Below, one piece after another: positions 41,765 to 50,643 of a stretch of 64,000 bases of DNA. Each line of letters opens with the position of its first letter. The stretch's first letter is position 1. The DNA is taken from the NCBI GenBank assembly GCA_964440115.1, contig CAYTPV010000003.1, positions 186,001-250,000 of the forward strand, given 5' to 3'. The stretch comes from JAEWWD01 sp964440115 (lineage in GTDB: Bacteria; Bacillota; Clostridia; Christensenellales; CAG-138). The position numbers were made by a program, and so were the translations under genes. The notes below the pieces were generated by a model. It searched no databases and was not told the DNA's origin. It saw only the letters and a list, made by a program, of their open reading frames with translations.

Positions 41765-42604
41765 ATGGACAGACTGCAGGAAATCGAACGGACTATCATC
41801 AAAACATACCGGAAAGAGATATGGCGCAACTTTGCGTTTGCCGTAGGCCGATATCAGCTCATACAGGAGGGGGATAAAATCGGTGCGTGCATTTCGGGCG
41901 GCAAGGATTCCATGCTGATGGCCAAATGCCTGCAGGAAATGCAGCGGCACGGTCCTGTTCCGTTTGAGATCGTATATATGGTAATGGACCCCGGCTACAA
42001 CGAGGAAAACCGCAGGCAGGTGGAAGAAAACGCCCAAATACTCGGCCTGCCCATTCACATTGTGGAATCGGATATATTCGAAACGGTATCCGGCATGGGG
42101 GACATCGCCTGCTACATGTGCGCACGCATGCGGCGCGGCTGCCTGTACCGCCACGCGCAGGAACTCGGCTGCAACAAAATCGCGCTTGGCCACCATTTTG
42201 ACGATGTCATTGAGACCATACTCATGAGCATGCTCTACGGCGGCCAGGTCAGAACCATGATGCCCAAACTGCACAGCACCAATTACCCGGGCATGCAGCT
42301 TATACGGCCCATGTACCTCGTCAAGGAAGCGGATATCAAGCGCTGGGCAAAGCATCACGAACTGAATTTCATTCGCTGTGCCTGCCGGTTTACGGAATAC
42401 TGCTCGCCGGACGACACGGGCTCCGGCAAGCGTCAGGAAATGAAGAAGCTGATCCGGCAGTTCCGCGAAATCAGCCCGCGCATTGAACAGAACATATTCG
42501 CGAGCGTGGAGAATATCAATCTGGAAACTGTCATTAGTTATAAAGATAAAGACGGACTGCACAGTTTCCTTGATGATTTCGATGAGCGAGGACCCCGCGA
42601 ATAA
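41765..42604 (+). CDS. TtcA-family PP-loop protein
   Basis: 279 residues. PP-loop ATP site SGGKDS at residues 44-49; an iron-sulfur Cys pair CYMC and a later CAC; GHHFDDVIET in the catalytic part. Members thiolate cytidine 32 of tRNA or related substrates. The start MDRLQEIERT has a GGGAG upstream. Being one of several related TtcA-like groups in clostridia, its exact tRNA target is not certain. Confidence 0.88.
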   Translation: MDRLQEIERTIIKTYRKEIWRNFAFAVGRYQLIQEGDKIGACISGGKDSMLMAKCLQEMQRHGPVPFEIVYMVMDPGYNEENRRQVEENAQILGLPIHIVESDIFETVSGMGDIACYMCARMRRGCLYRHAQELGCNKIALGHHFDDVIETILMSMLYGGQVRTMMPKLHSTNYPGMQLIRPMYLVKEADIKRWAKHHELNFIRCACRFTEYCSPDDTGSGKRQEMKKLIRQFREISPRIEQNIFASVENINLETVISYKDKDGLHSFLDDFDERGPRE

Positions 42605-42747
42605 GCAAAACATCACGGATTAAATGACGAATATGAAATTAATGGAAATATTACGGACTCTTCATCGCCAGTTCATATTCCGTTCATTTTGATTTTTTAT
42701 ACTGACTAAGTTTTATGATTGTATTTATTTTCAGGGGGTATATTTGC

Positions 42748-44757
42748 ATGAACATTAAAACGCTGTTTCGAAAAAAGGCCGACGGGAAACAGCAGGAAGA
42801 ACAGGCCCCTTCGCCTATAACGGATAAGAAGAAAAAGCGCAGAATAAAATGGATTATTCTCGGCGTCATTTTGCTTATCATTGTCGCACTGCTCGTTAAT
42901 TGTTCAGTGCAGGCTCAGAAGATGGCGTCCATGTTCTCGCTGTCCAATACAACCGTGCTCAAACGCGCGGACATTCAGAGTACTGTCGGCGCGACAGGCA
43001 CTGTGGAAAGCGCCGATAGCCATACGGTGTATTCCACGCAGAATTATCCTGTAAAGAGTTTGAACGTTGAGGTCGGCGATGTGGTGAAGGAAGGCGACCT
43101 TTTGTGCGAACTGGACGCGAGCGCGCTCGAAGACCAGATCGAAGCACAGGAGCTTTCCACGGGCATTTCCGCCAAGGCCGCCGCGCAGCAGGTGAAGACC
43201 GCGCGCGACAACTACAACGCCACAAAAGAGGCGCTCGAAGAAGGGCTGAACACCAGCATCGTCTCCGCTGAAAACAATGTGCGCGCCACTTACGACGCGT
43301 GGCAAAAAGCCATTCGCACCTACGATACGTATGAAGAAAGCCTGGACGATGATACCAACGCTACGCTCATACAGTATGACAACGCGGTTGCATCAGCCTC
43401 CAACACCTATAACGCCGCAAAATCGGCTTATACAGCCGCAGAATCGGCGCTGCAGGCCGCGCAGTCAGCCTTGGCGGCTTATCCGGCCACGGGCGGCGAT
43501 ACGTCGGCGGCACAGGCAGCGCTTAACGCCGCACAGGCTGATCTTGTAGTCAAGCAAACCACATTTGACAATGCGGCGCTGGCATATCAGGATGCGCAGA
43601 ACAATTATAACAACGACCCTACCCCAGCGAATCAAACTGCGCTGACGGATGCCAAAGCGTTCTATCAGGACGCAAGTAATGAACTCAACAACGCCAAGAA
43701 CGCGGTAAAAAGCGCGCAAGAAGCACTCAACGTCGCAAGCGGCAACACAAGCAGCTCTGAATATTTATCCCTGCAGGCGAACGTGGCAGCCAAACAGACG
43801 GCGCTGAATACCGCGAAAACCACGATGGACAACGCCAAGAACGCGTACGATACCGCCAAGGCGCAGCGCCGCTCGGCGTATGACAATTCCGATACAACGC
43901 TTTCGGATTACGCGCGTGCGGTGGATACCGCCAAGGACAATTATGACGCGGCGATCGTTTCACTGGAAGCAGCCAAAAAGTCTTCCCAAACGCAGCTGCA
44001 GAGCAGCAAGAACGCGCTTTCTTCCGCTGAAATCAGCGGCAATACGGATTCCGCCGTATTGAAGCTCGCACAGATGCAGGAAGACCTTGAAGAAACGCGC
44101 GTTACAGCAAACGCTTCGGGCACCGTCACAGCCGTATACGCAAAAGTTGGCGCGAACGGTGCAGGCTTGCTGTTCGTGATCGAGGATGTCGACAACCTGA
44201 TCGTGAAGACATCCGTATCGGGGTACGATATCAGCAGCGTCAAAGTGGGTATGCCTGTCACCATCAAATCGGATGCGACGGGAGAAACCGTAATCAACGG
44301 CAAAATCAGCACCATTGCCCCCACATCCGAGAAAAACGCGCAGGGGCAGACAAATACCGCAGGCGACGTGCTGTTCGATACGAAAGTCGCGGTGCTCGAC
44401 AAGGATACAGGACTTCGCATCGGCATGAGCGCGCGGATCAAGTACATTGTGGATCAGCAATCCGGCGTGATCGCAGTTCCCTTCGACGCACTCTATGAAA
44501 AAGAAGACGGCAAGAGCTATGTGATCGCCGTCATCCCCCAGAACAACGGGAAATACCTGCTCAAGGAAATGCCCGTCACGAAGGGGTTGGAGAACGATCT
44601 TGATGTGGTCATCACGGGCGACGGTATCGAAGAAGGGATGCGCATACTGACCACCCCCGGCAATTACCGCACGCTGATCGGCCGCGAAGTCGACGCTTTT
44701 AGTGAGCAGCAGGAACAGGCGCTGCAGCGCTTGGGTGTTAACGCGGCGAAAAGCTGA
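42748..44757 (+). CDS. HlyD/MacA-type adaptor with an oversized coiled coil
   Basis: 669 residues, much longer than the ~380-400 of ordinary MacA-type adaptors. One membrane helix at about 30-52 anchors it outside the cell. A lipoyl half-domain (about 85-125) is followed by an Ala-rich coiled-coil hairpin of about 320 residues (to about 445), then the second lipoyl half with the usual GTVTAVYAKVGANG, a beta-barrel and a membrane-proximal domain. It forms an exporter with the ATPase and permease encoded right downstream, separated by 11 bases. The cargo is unknown. Confidence 0.92.
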   Translation: MNIKTLFRKKADGKQQEEQAPSPITDKKKKRRIKWIILGVILLIIVALLVNCSVQAQKMASMFSLSNTTVLKRADIQSTVGATGTVESADSHTVYSTQNYPVKSLNVEVGDVVKEGDLLCELDASALEDQIEAQELSTGISAKAAAQQVKTARDNYNATKEALEEGLNTSIVSAENNVRATYDAWQKAIRTYDTYEESLDDDTNATLIQYDNAVASASNTYNAAKSAYTAAESALQAAQSALAAYPATGGDTSAAQAALNAAQADLVVKQTTFDNAALAYQDAQNNYNNDPTPANQTALTDAKAFYQDASNELNNAKNAVKSAQEALNVASGNTSSSEYLSLQANVAAKQTALNTAKTTMDNAKNAYDTAKAQRRSAYDNSDTTLSDYARAVDTAKDNYDAAIVSLEAAKKSSQTQLQSSKNALSSAEISGNTDSAVLKLAQMQEDLEETRVTANASGTVTAVYAKVGANGAGLLFVIEDVDNLIVKTSVSGYDISSVKVGMPVTIKSDATGETVINGKISTIAPTSEKNAQGQTNTAGDVLFDTKVAVLDKDTGLRIGMSARIKYIVDQQSGVIAVPFDALYEKEDGKSYVIAVIPQNNGKYLLKEMPVTKGLENDLDVVITGDGIEEGMRILTTPGNYRTLIGREVDAFSEQQEQALQRLGVNAAKS

Positions 44758-44768
44758 CGGAGGTTTTA

Positions 44769-45524
44769 ATGGAAGCGATAGAGGCTTTGACGAATAACGA
44801 GCAAGCGCAGCAGGCCCCGAAAGGGGCGCAGAAGGATACCATTATCCGCATGCGCGACATCGTCAAGCGATTTTATATAGGCGAGCCCAACGAACTGGAG
44901 ATACTGCACGGCATCAGCCTGACAGTGCAGCGCGGTGAATTTATATCCATCGTAGGCGCATCCGGTTCCGGCAAGTCTACGTTTATGAATATCATTGGCG
45001 CGCTGGACAGGGCGACTTCCGGCAGCTATGAGCTCGACGGTACGATCATAGAACGCGCGAAGGACGCGGAGCTTTCCGCCATACGCAACCGCAAGGTGGG
45101 CTTTGTGTTCCAGAACTTCAACCTAATTCCCCGCACCAACGCGCTGCGCAATGTGGAACTGCCCATGATGTACGCGGGCCTCCCTCAGCGCGAACGACTG
45201 GAGCGGGCCAAGGAACTGCTCGACCTTGTTGAGATGTCGGACCGTATGAACCACCAGCCCAACGAACTTTCCGGCGGACAGAAGCAGCGCGTGGCCATCG
45301 CCCGCGCCATGGCGAACGATCCGGCGATACTGCTGGCGGACGAACCGACCGGCGCGCTGGACAGCAAAACCGGCCGCCTTGTCATGAACCTGTTTCACAC
45401 GCTCAACCGCGATCACGGGAAGACCATCGTGCTTATTACACATAATGAAAAGCTTGCGTGTGAAACGAGCCGCGTTCTGACAATGACCGACGGATTGCTC
45501 GATTCGCGGGGGGTGTGCGAATGA
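44769..45524 (+). CDS. ABC exporter ATPase (MacB/LolD type)
   Basis: 251 residues. Walker A GASGSGKST, Q-loop in FVFQNFNLIPR, signature LSGGQKQRVAIAR, Walker B ILLADEPTGALDS and the His switch in VLITHNE are all intact. It powers the permease encoded next, whose ATG overlaps this stop codon. A GGAGG precedes the ATG. The first ~25 residues are extra and charged. Confidence 0.97.
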   Translation: MEAIEALTNNEQAQQAPKGAQKDTIIRMRDIVKRFYIGEPNELEILHGISLTVQRGEFISIVGASGSGKSTFMNIIGALDRATSGSYELDGTIIERAKDAELSAIRNRKVGFVFQNFNLIPRTNALRNVELPMMYAGLPQRERLERAKELLDLVEMSDRMNHQPNELSGGQKQRVAIARAMANDPAILLADEPTGALDSKTGRLVMNLFHTLNRDHGKTIVLITHNEKLACETSRVLTMTDGLLDSRGVCE

Positions 45525-46804
45525 ACCTGATGGAAAACATCCGCCTTGCGGTGGAAGGCCTGCGCGCCAACAAAATGCGTGCGCTTTTAACCATGCTGGG
45601 CATCATCATTGGCATTAGTTCTGTTATCGCCATTCTTACCGTGGGCAGCGGCATGAGCGGCGTGATTACCAATACCATGAACTCGTTTGGCGGTTCCAAC
45701 ATAGGCATTTCCCTGCGGGAGCGGGATAAGGAAACTCTGCCGGGCATGGGGTTCAGCCGCGTATACAGCGGCACTGCGGCTCCGGAGGCCGATAACCTCA
45801 TCACCGATGATATGATCGGAAGCCTGCTGGAGCGCTACAAGAATGAAATCGCGCATATCAGCCTCACGGAATTCGTGGGCAGCGGGCAGGTGCGCGACGG
45901 CCACAAATATGCGAATATCAGCCTGATGGGTGTCAGCGAGGCTTACCTTACCGTCAACAACGTGGACTTACTGCGCGGACGTGCCATATCCAAAGAGGAT
46001 ATCGACGGTATGCGCAGCACGGCTGTTGTATCCGATAAGCTCGTGAACAATATGTTCGGCGGCAATATGGATACGGCGCTGGGCAAGGAATTGCAGGTTA
46101 CCATCAACGATGAAATCTATACTTTCAGCATAGTGGGGATCTTCAAATACGAACAGACCGGTATGGGCGGATCTACCGCCTCTGAAAAGGATATCAGCAC
46201 GTCGCTGTTTGTCCCCATATCGGTTGCGAAACGAATATCGGGCAGCGATCCCGGTTATCAGAGCCTGATCGTCATGGTAAACAGCGGTGTGGACAGCAAA
46301 GCGTTTGCCAAACAAGTAGAAACATTCATGAACCGGTTCTATATTAATAACGAAGAATATGAGTGTTCCGCTTCCAGTATGGAAAGCGTGATTGAACAGA
46401 TCAACACCATCATGGGTACAATCAATACGGCGCTTTCCGTCATCGCGGGCATTTCGCTGCTGGTCGGCGGCATAGGCGTGATGAATATCATGCTTGTATC
46501 CGTTACGGAACGCACACGAGAGATAGGCACGCGCAAGGCGCTGGGCGCGACCAACACCAATATCCGCGTGCAGTTTATCGTGGAAAGCACGATCATCTGT
46601 CTCATCGGCGGCTTTTTCGGGGTACTGCTGGGCGGCGCGCTCGGGTATGTGGGAAGTTCGCTCATAGGCAGCGCGGTTGGGCCGAATATAGGCTCCATAC
46701 TGTTAGCAGTCGGATTTTCCATGGGTATCGGCGTGTTCTTCGGGTATTATCCCGCCAACAAAGCGGCAAAAATGGACCCGATAGAGGCGCTCAGGTACGA
46801 ATAA
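45521..46804 (+). CDS. MacB-type ABC permease (FtsX family)
   Basis: 427 residues. One N-terminal membrane helix (about 18-42), a large extracellular domain (about 43-300), and three membrane helices in the FtsX-type C-terminus (IGVMNIMLVSVTERTREIG, then two more). The ATG overlaps the TGA of the ATPase gene, so they are translationally coupled. Together with the adaptor it makes a mechanotransmission-type exporter. Confidence 0.96.
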   Translation: MNLMENIRLAVEGLRANKMRALLTMLGIIIGISSVIAILTVGSGMSGVITNTMNSFGGSNIGISLRERDKETLPGMGFSRVYSGTAAPEADNLITDDMIGSLLERYKNEIAHISLTEFVGSGQVRDGHKYANISLMGVSEAYLTVNNVDLLRGRAISKEDIDGMRSTAVVSDKLVNNMFGGNMDTALGKELQVTINDEIYTFSIVGIFKYEQTGMGGSTASEKDISTSLFVPISVAKRISGSDPGYQSLIVMVNSGVDSKAFAKQVETFMNRFYINNEEYECSASSMESVIEQINTIMGTINTALSVIAGISLLVGGIGVMNIMLVSVTERTREIGTRKALGATNTNIRVQFIVESTIICLIGGFFGVLLGGALGYVGSSLIGSAVGPNIGSILLAVGFSMGIGVFFGYYPANKAAKMDPIEALRYE

Positions 46805-46826
46805 AAACCGAATTAGGAATAGCGTT

Positions 46827-46853
46827 ATAGCCCAAGCGTAAAGCTTGGGCTAT
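46827..46853 (+). terminator. Terminator after the exporter operon
   Basis: ATAGCCCAAGC and GCTTGGGCTAT form a perfect 11-bp stem with a five-base loop, followed by AATTTGTTT. It lies 22 bases past the permease stop. Confidence 0.8.
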
Positions 46854-46870
46854 AATTTGTTTACAGAGTA

Positions 46871-47173
46871 TTGAGGGCTCTGCCTGACGGGCCCACAGTT
46901 CGCAATGGGCGCATAAGCCCATTGTACTTATGCTTCCTTGCTCACTGGGCCTCCGCTTCGCTTAATCTGCCACAGGCAGCGCTCAGCTTTGGCCCCCAAA
47001 CACCCGCTTAGGGCCGTAACCACACAGTTCGCAATGGTCGCTCAGGCTTAGCCTGCGCTCCCTTGCTCACTGGGCTTCCGCCTCGTTTCATCCGCAACAG
47101 CGGCGCTCGGCTTCGCCCCTAAGAACCCAGCCTTGGGAACGCCCTGTTTCAGGGCGCTCCCAATAGAGGGATT
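46871..47173. repeat. Repeat family C, two-unit copy
   Basis: About 300 bases made of two tandem, diverged units, each with TTCGCAAT and TTGCTCACTGGG cores and GC-rich stems, followed by a final hairpin (around 47135-47165). The 51851-52057 copy has a single unit and the same ends. No coding frame of any quality runs through it. Confidence 0.7.
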
Positions 47174-47247
47174 CCAAAGGCTACGGCCCTCAGGCCTAGC
47201 ATCCAAGGCGTCTCCCGCCTTGGATGTTCCAACATATTGGCGGGGTG

Positions 47248-47264
47248 CAGGGGTGGAACCCCTG
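47248..47264. repeat. GC hairpin module D, copy 2
   Basis: CAGGGGT pairs with ACCCCTG. Similar GGGG hairpins follow other repeats in this window (25252-25277, 52088-52104). It lies just upstream of the FGGY kinase gene. Confidence 0.5.
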
Positions 47265-47310
47265 TGAAAGATTTTTTCGATACTACAACCAATTTCTATG
47301 GGAGAATAAT

Positions 47311-48792
47311 ATGCCGGACTGTTATTTCGCCGCGGATATCGGCACCACGCAGATCAAGGCCGCGCTCGTGGACGAGCAGGGGGAACTGCTTGATCTGATC
47401 AGCGAGGCAAACCGCGTCTATTGCCCCCACGATGGCTGGTCGGAAATCGATATGGAAGAGATCTGGCAGACATTCTGCTCTCTTGCTCGTAAACTGATTA
47501 GCCGCAATCCTATCACCGCGGCGCAGATCAAAGGGGTCGGCATTACGGCGCTGGGGGAAGGACTCTGGCCGCTGGATCAAGACATGCGTCCGGTAAGACG
47601 GGCCATTCTGTGGAACGATACGCGCGCCCGCACACTGGTACTTGCGGACAGGCAGCAAATCGATCGCCAGCTTATAGAAAATCATGTGACGCCTTTGTTT
47701 CCCGCCTCACCTCCCATGCTTTTGCGCTGGCTGAAGGAATATGAGCCGGAAAATTATCGCCGCACCGCGCATGGCATACATTGCGGCGACTTTTTGAATT
47801 ACCGGCTCACCGGCCGCCTCGCTACAGATCGTACGCTCGCCTCCACCGCTTCCATCAATGTAATCACAGGCGAATACTATTATCCGCTCTTCGAGCTGAT
47901 GGATATGGGAGATAAAGCGGCGTGCATGCCGGAAATTCTGCGCTCCACCGATATTGTGGGCTGCGTGAGTGCAGAAGCGGAAGAAGAAACCGGCTTCCTG
48001 CGCGGCACGCCTGTTATCGCAGGCGCGCTGGACGCCGCGGCCACCATATTTGGCGCCGGGGCGTACCGAAAAGGGGACGCGTGCACGGTATTCGGTACTT
48101 CGCTGTGCAACGCGGCGGTGCTCGATGAAACGCAGATCGACCATACCAACACCTGCGGCAGCACGTTGTGCGGCATCGTGCCGGGTACGTATATCCGCAT
48201 GCTGTCCACCAACTGCGGCAGCGCGCTGATCGACTGGGCAATGGCGATGTTCGCGCCCGAGCTATCCTTTGACGAACTCGAACGGCAGATTTGTGCGATC
48301 CCTATCGGCAGCAACGGACTGATTTGCCATCCGTACCTCAACGGCGAGCGTGCCCCGTTCAAGGACGCATTTGCATGCGGCGGCTTTTACGGCCTAACGG
48401 CCGCACATAAACGTATGGATATGATGCGCGCAGCGTATGAGGGACTTATCCTATCGCTCATGGATTGTTACAGGGAGATACCGTCCGGTTTCACCCGTGC
48501 ATTTGCGGCGGGCGGAGGCGCAAACAGCAACCTGCTGTGCGGCTTAACGGCCAGCGCTATCGGCGTACCGGTACATCGCCCCGCACAAAAGCAGCTTGGC
48601 ATCAGCGGCATTGCGGCTGCGGCCCGATACGCGCTCGGCTGCACGCCCGAACTGAAGCCTGCCGTATCAAATAGCGAGACCTTTTTACCAAACCCGCAGG
48701 ACGACAAAGCGCTGCAAGCCATGTATGCACAATATTCCGCTCTGCGGGAACGGATGCAGCAATACTGGCCAAGATTCAGGCAGGGAGCATAG
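47311..48792 (+). CDS. FGGY-family carbohydrate kinase
   Basis: 493 residues, full length. Two actin-like domains with the N-terminal phosphate loop AADIGTTQIKAALVD, and the second-domain segments GTSLCN and AAGGGANSNLLCG. It phosphorylates a sugar or polyol with ATP; sequence features fit the xylulokinase-like branch but the substrate is not clear. The start MPDCYFAAD follows GGGAG. No sugar transporter or isomerase gene is adjacent, so genome context gives no help. A terminator follows. Confidence 0.9.
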   Translation: MPDCYFAADIGTTQIKAALVDEQGELLDLISEANRVYCPHDGWSEIDMEEIWQTFCSLARKLISRNPITAAQIKGVGITALGEGLWPLDQDMRPVRRAILWNDTRARTLVLADRQQIDRQLIENHVTPLFPASPPMLLRWLKEYEPENYRRTAHGIHCGDFLNYRLTGRLATDRTLASTASINVITGEYYYPLFELMDMGDKAACMPEILRSTDIVGCVSAEAEEETGFLRGTPVIAGALDAAATIFGAGAYRKGDACTVFGTSLCNAAVLDETQIDHTNTCGSTLCGIVPGTYIRMLSTNCGSALIDWAMAMFAPELSFDELERQICAIPIGSNGLICHPYLNGERAPFKDAFACGGFYGLTAAHKRMDMMRAAYEGLILSLMDCYREIPSGFTRAFAAGGGANSNLLCGLTASAIGVPVHRPAQKQLGISGIAAAARYALGCTPELKPAVSNSETFLPNPQDDKALQAMYAQYSALRERMQQYWPRFRQGA

Positions 48793-48809
48793 ACCGATTA
48801 AACGCTGAA

Positions 48810-48847
48810 AAAAGACGACCGGAAGAATTTCAGCCGTCTCTTTTATT
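48810..48847 (+). terminator. Terminator after the FGGY kinase gene
   Basis: AAAGACG pairs with CGTCTCTTT around a loop of about 17 bases and runs into TTTTATT. It lies 18 bases past the stop codon. Confidence 0.55.
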
Positions 48848-48849
48848 CT

Positions 48850-48943
48850 TTAGCTTTTCATCCGTCAAAGCTGACGGCGTGTACGTCAGCTTTGACACCT
48901 TGCGCAAATGCCGACCGCGACCGTATGGGCGCAGGCATTTGCG
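48850..48943 (+). repeat. Structured repeat family A, copy 4 (divergent)
   Basis: It keeps the order AGCTTTTCA, hairpin 1, ACACCTTG, hairpin 2. Hairpin 1 is GTCAAAGCTGAC (48864-48875) with GTCAGCTTTGAC (48885-48896), a different stem with the same GTCA...TGAC ends. Hairpin 2 is CGCAAATGCC/GGCATTTGCG. A terminator-like stem CGCACAAATAAAA/TTTTATTTGTGCG follows and overlaps the metY stop. Confidence 0.55.
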
Positions 48944-48983
48944 AGAAATCCCGCCGCAGCGGCCTCGCACAAATAAAAGAATT

Positions 48984-50267
48984 TTATTTGTGCGAAAATG
49001 CCTGCTCAAGGTCGGCAATCAGATCGTCAATATGCTCTGTGCCGATGGAAAGACGAATAGTGTTGGGCTTTATTCCGCTGTCCAGCAACTGCTCTTCAGT
49101 CAGCTGCGAATGCGTTGTACTGGCCGGATGAATGACGAGCGATTTTACATCCGCAACATTTGCGAGCAGCGAGAATATCTGCAGTCTGTCGATAAACGCC
49201 TTGGCTTCTTCCGCGCCGCCCTTGATTTCGAATGTAAATATGGAACCCGCGCCGTTGGGATAGTACTTGTTGTACAGTTCATGCGACGGGCTGCCCGGCA
49301 AAGACGGATGGTTGACCGCTACCACCTGCGGATGATTACTCAGGTACTCCACCACCTTGAGCGTATTGTATATATGGCGCTCTATGCGCAGAGAAAGCGT
49401 TTCCAGCCCCTGCAGGAACAGGAAACCGTTGAGCGGCGCCAGCGCCGCGCCGGTATCGCGCAGCAGCGTAACGCGGGCCTTGATAATATACGCCGCCGCG
49501 CCTACCGCTTTGGTATAGCTGACGCCGTGGTAGCTCGGGTCCGGCTGTACCAAACCGGGAAACTTCCCGGAGCCTTCCCAGTCGAATTTGCCGGAATCTA
49601 CGATCACACCGCCAATGGAGGTGCCGTGCCCGCCGATGAACTTGGTGGCGGAATGCACCACGATATCCGCGCCGTGTTCAAAAGGACGCAGCAGATACGG
49701 CGTAGAGAATGTGTTGTCTATAATCAAGGGAATCTTGTGTTTGTGCGCGATGGCGGCGATGGCGTCAAGATCAATGACGTCGGAATTCGGATTGCCCAGA
49801 CTTTCTACGAATATGGCCTTGGTGTTGGGGCGGATCGCTTTTTCGTAGCCGTTTAGATCCAACGGTTCCACAAATGTAGTGGTAATGCCGAATTTGGGCA
49901 GCGTGTGCAGAAGCAGATTGTAGGTGCCGCCGTAAATCGTCTTTTCGGCGACGATATGGTCGCCAACGCCCGCTATGTTCTGTATGGCGTAAGTCACCGC
50001 CGCCGCGCCGGATGCGAGCGCAAGCGCGCCCACGCCGCCTTCCAGGGCGTTGATTCGCGCTTCGAATACGCCGTTGGTTGGGTTCATGATCCGCGTGTAG
50101 ATGTTGCCGGGTTCCGTAAGCCCAAAGCGGGCAGCGGCGCTTTCTGAGCTGGGAAAAACATAGGATGAGGTCTGATAAATGGGCACTGCGCGGGCATCGG
50201 TGGCGCTGTCGGGTTGTTCCTGCCCGGCGTGCAGCTGCAGGGTTTCGAATTTCCAGGTATTGCTCAT
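48984..50267 (-). CDS. metY: O-acetylhomoserine sulfhydrylase MetY
   Basis: 427 residues, full length. A PLP enzyme of the Cys/Met class that makes homocysteine from O-acetylhomoserine and sulfide. The PLP-lysine lies in HSATKFIGGHG, and YTRIMNPTNGVFEARI with GGTYNLLLHTL are typical. The start MSNTWKFETL follows AAGGAG. A family A repeat overlaps its 3' end. No SAM riboswitch pattern is seen upstream, but a palindrome lies at 50459-50495. Confidence 0.96.
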   Translation of the reverse strand: MSNTWKFETLQLHAGQEQPDSATDARAVPIYQTSSYVFPSSESAAARFGLTEPGNIYTRIMNPTNGVFEARINALEGGVGALALASGAAAVTYAIQNIAGVGDHIVAEKTIYGGTYNLLLHTLPKFGITTTFVEPLDLNGYEKAIRPNTKAIFVESLGNPNSDVIDLDAIAAIAHKHKIPLIIDNTFSTPYLLRPFEHGADIVVHSATKFIGGHGTSIGGVIVDSGKFDWEGSGKFPGLVQPDPSYHGVSYTKAVGAAAYIIKARVTLLRDTGAALAPLNGFLFLQGLETLSLRIERHIYNTLKVVEYLSNHPQVVAVNHPSLPGSPSHELYNKYYPNGAGSIFTFEIKGGAEEAKAFIDRLQIFSLLANVADVKSLVIHPASTTHSQLTEEQLLDSGIKPNTIRLSIGTEHIDDLIADLEQAFSHK

Positions 50268-50643
50268 GGTATCTCTCCTTTTCATTCATTCAAAATTAAA
50301 ATAATCTCTTGAAAAGCTTCAATATTTGGTTGTTGCCGCCAAGCGACTTACTATCGCCCGCAACACATTCGCTTTAAGCCTGCCTCTGCACAGTTTTGTT
50401 CATGACAACGCCTATTCATGATATTCCTGCCTCGCTTTCTGTTCAGCTTAGTCGCTTCTCATATAAATCATATTATTTTTATATGTTTTATATGAATTAC
50501 ACATTACCGTGCGATGACAGGTTTGTCAAGTGGCAGTCAGAAATATTTTAATAACGGTTTGAATGGCAGGCGTTATCCTGTTTGTGTATTTTCACTTTGC
50601 GGTATGGTAGACTATAGGTCGATCCCTCGTTAAAGGAGTATCC
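50268..50643. other. metY upstream region, no gene
   Basis: About 376 AT-rich bases between divergent genes. It holds the palindrome listed next. No T-box, SAM-box or other known riboswitch core was recognised. Confidence 0.5.
50459..50495. promoter_or_regulatory. Nested palindrome upstream of metY
   Basis: TCATATAAA (50459-50467) and TTTATATGA (50487-50495) form the outer arms, with a second CATAT/ATATG pair inside. It may be an operator for sulfur or methionine control. It lies between metY and the cysteine-desulfurase-like gene. Confidence 0.4.

Noticed and set aside
50268..50643. Searched for a SAM riboswitch or T-box upstream of metY.
   Set aside because: No conserved core of either was found.
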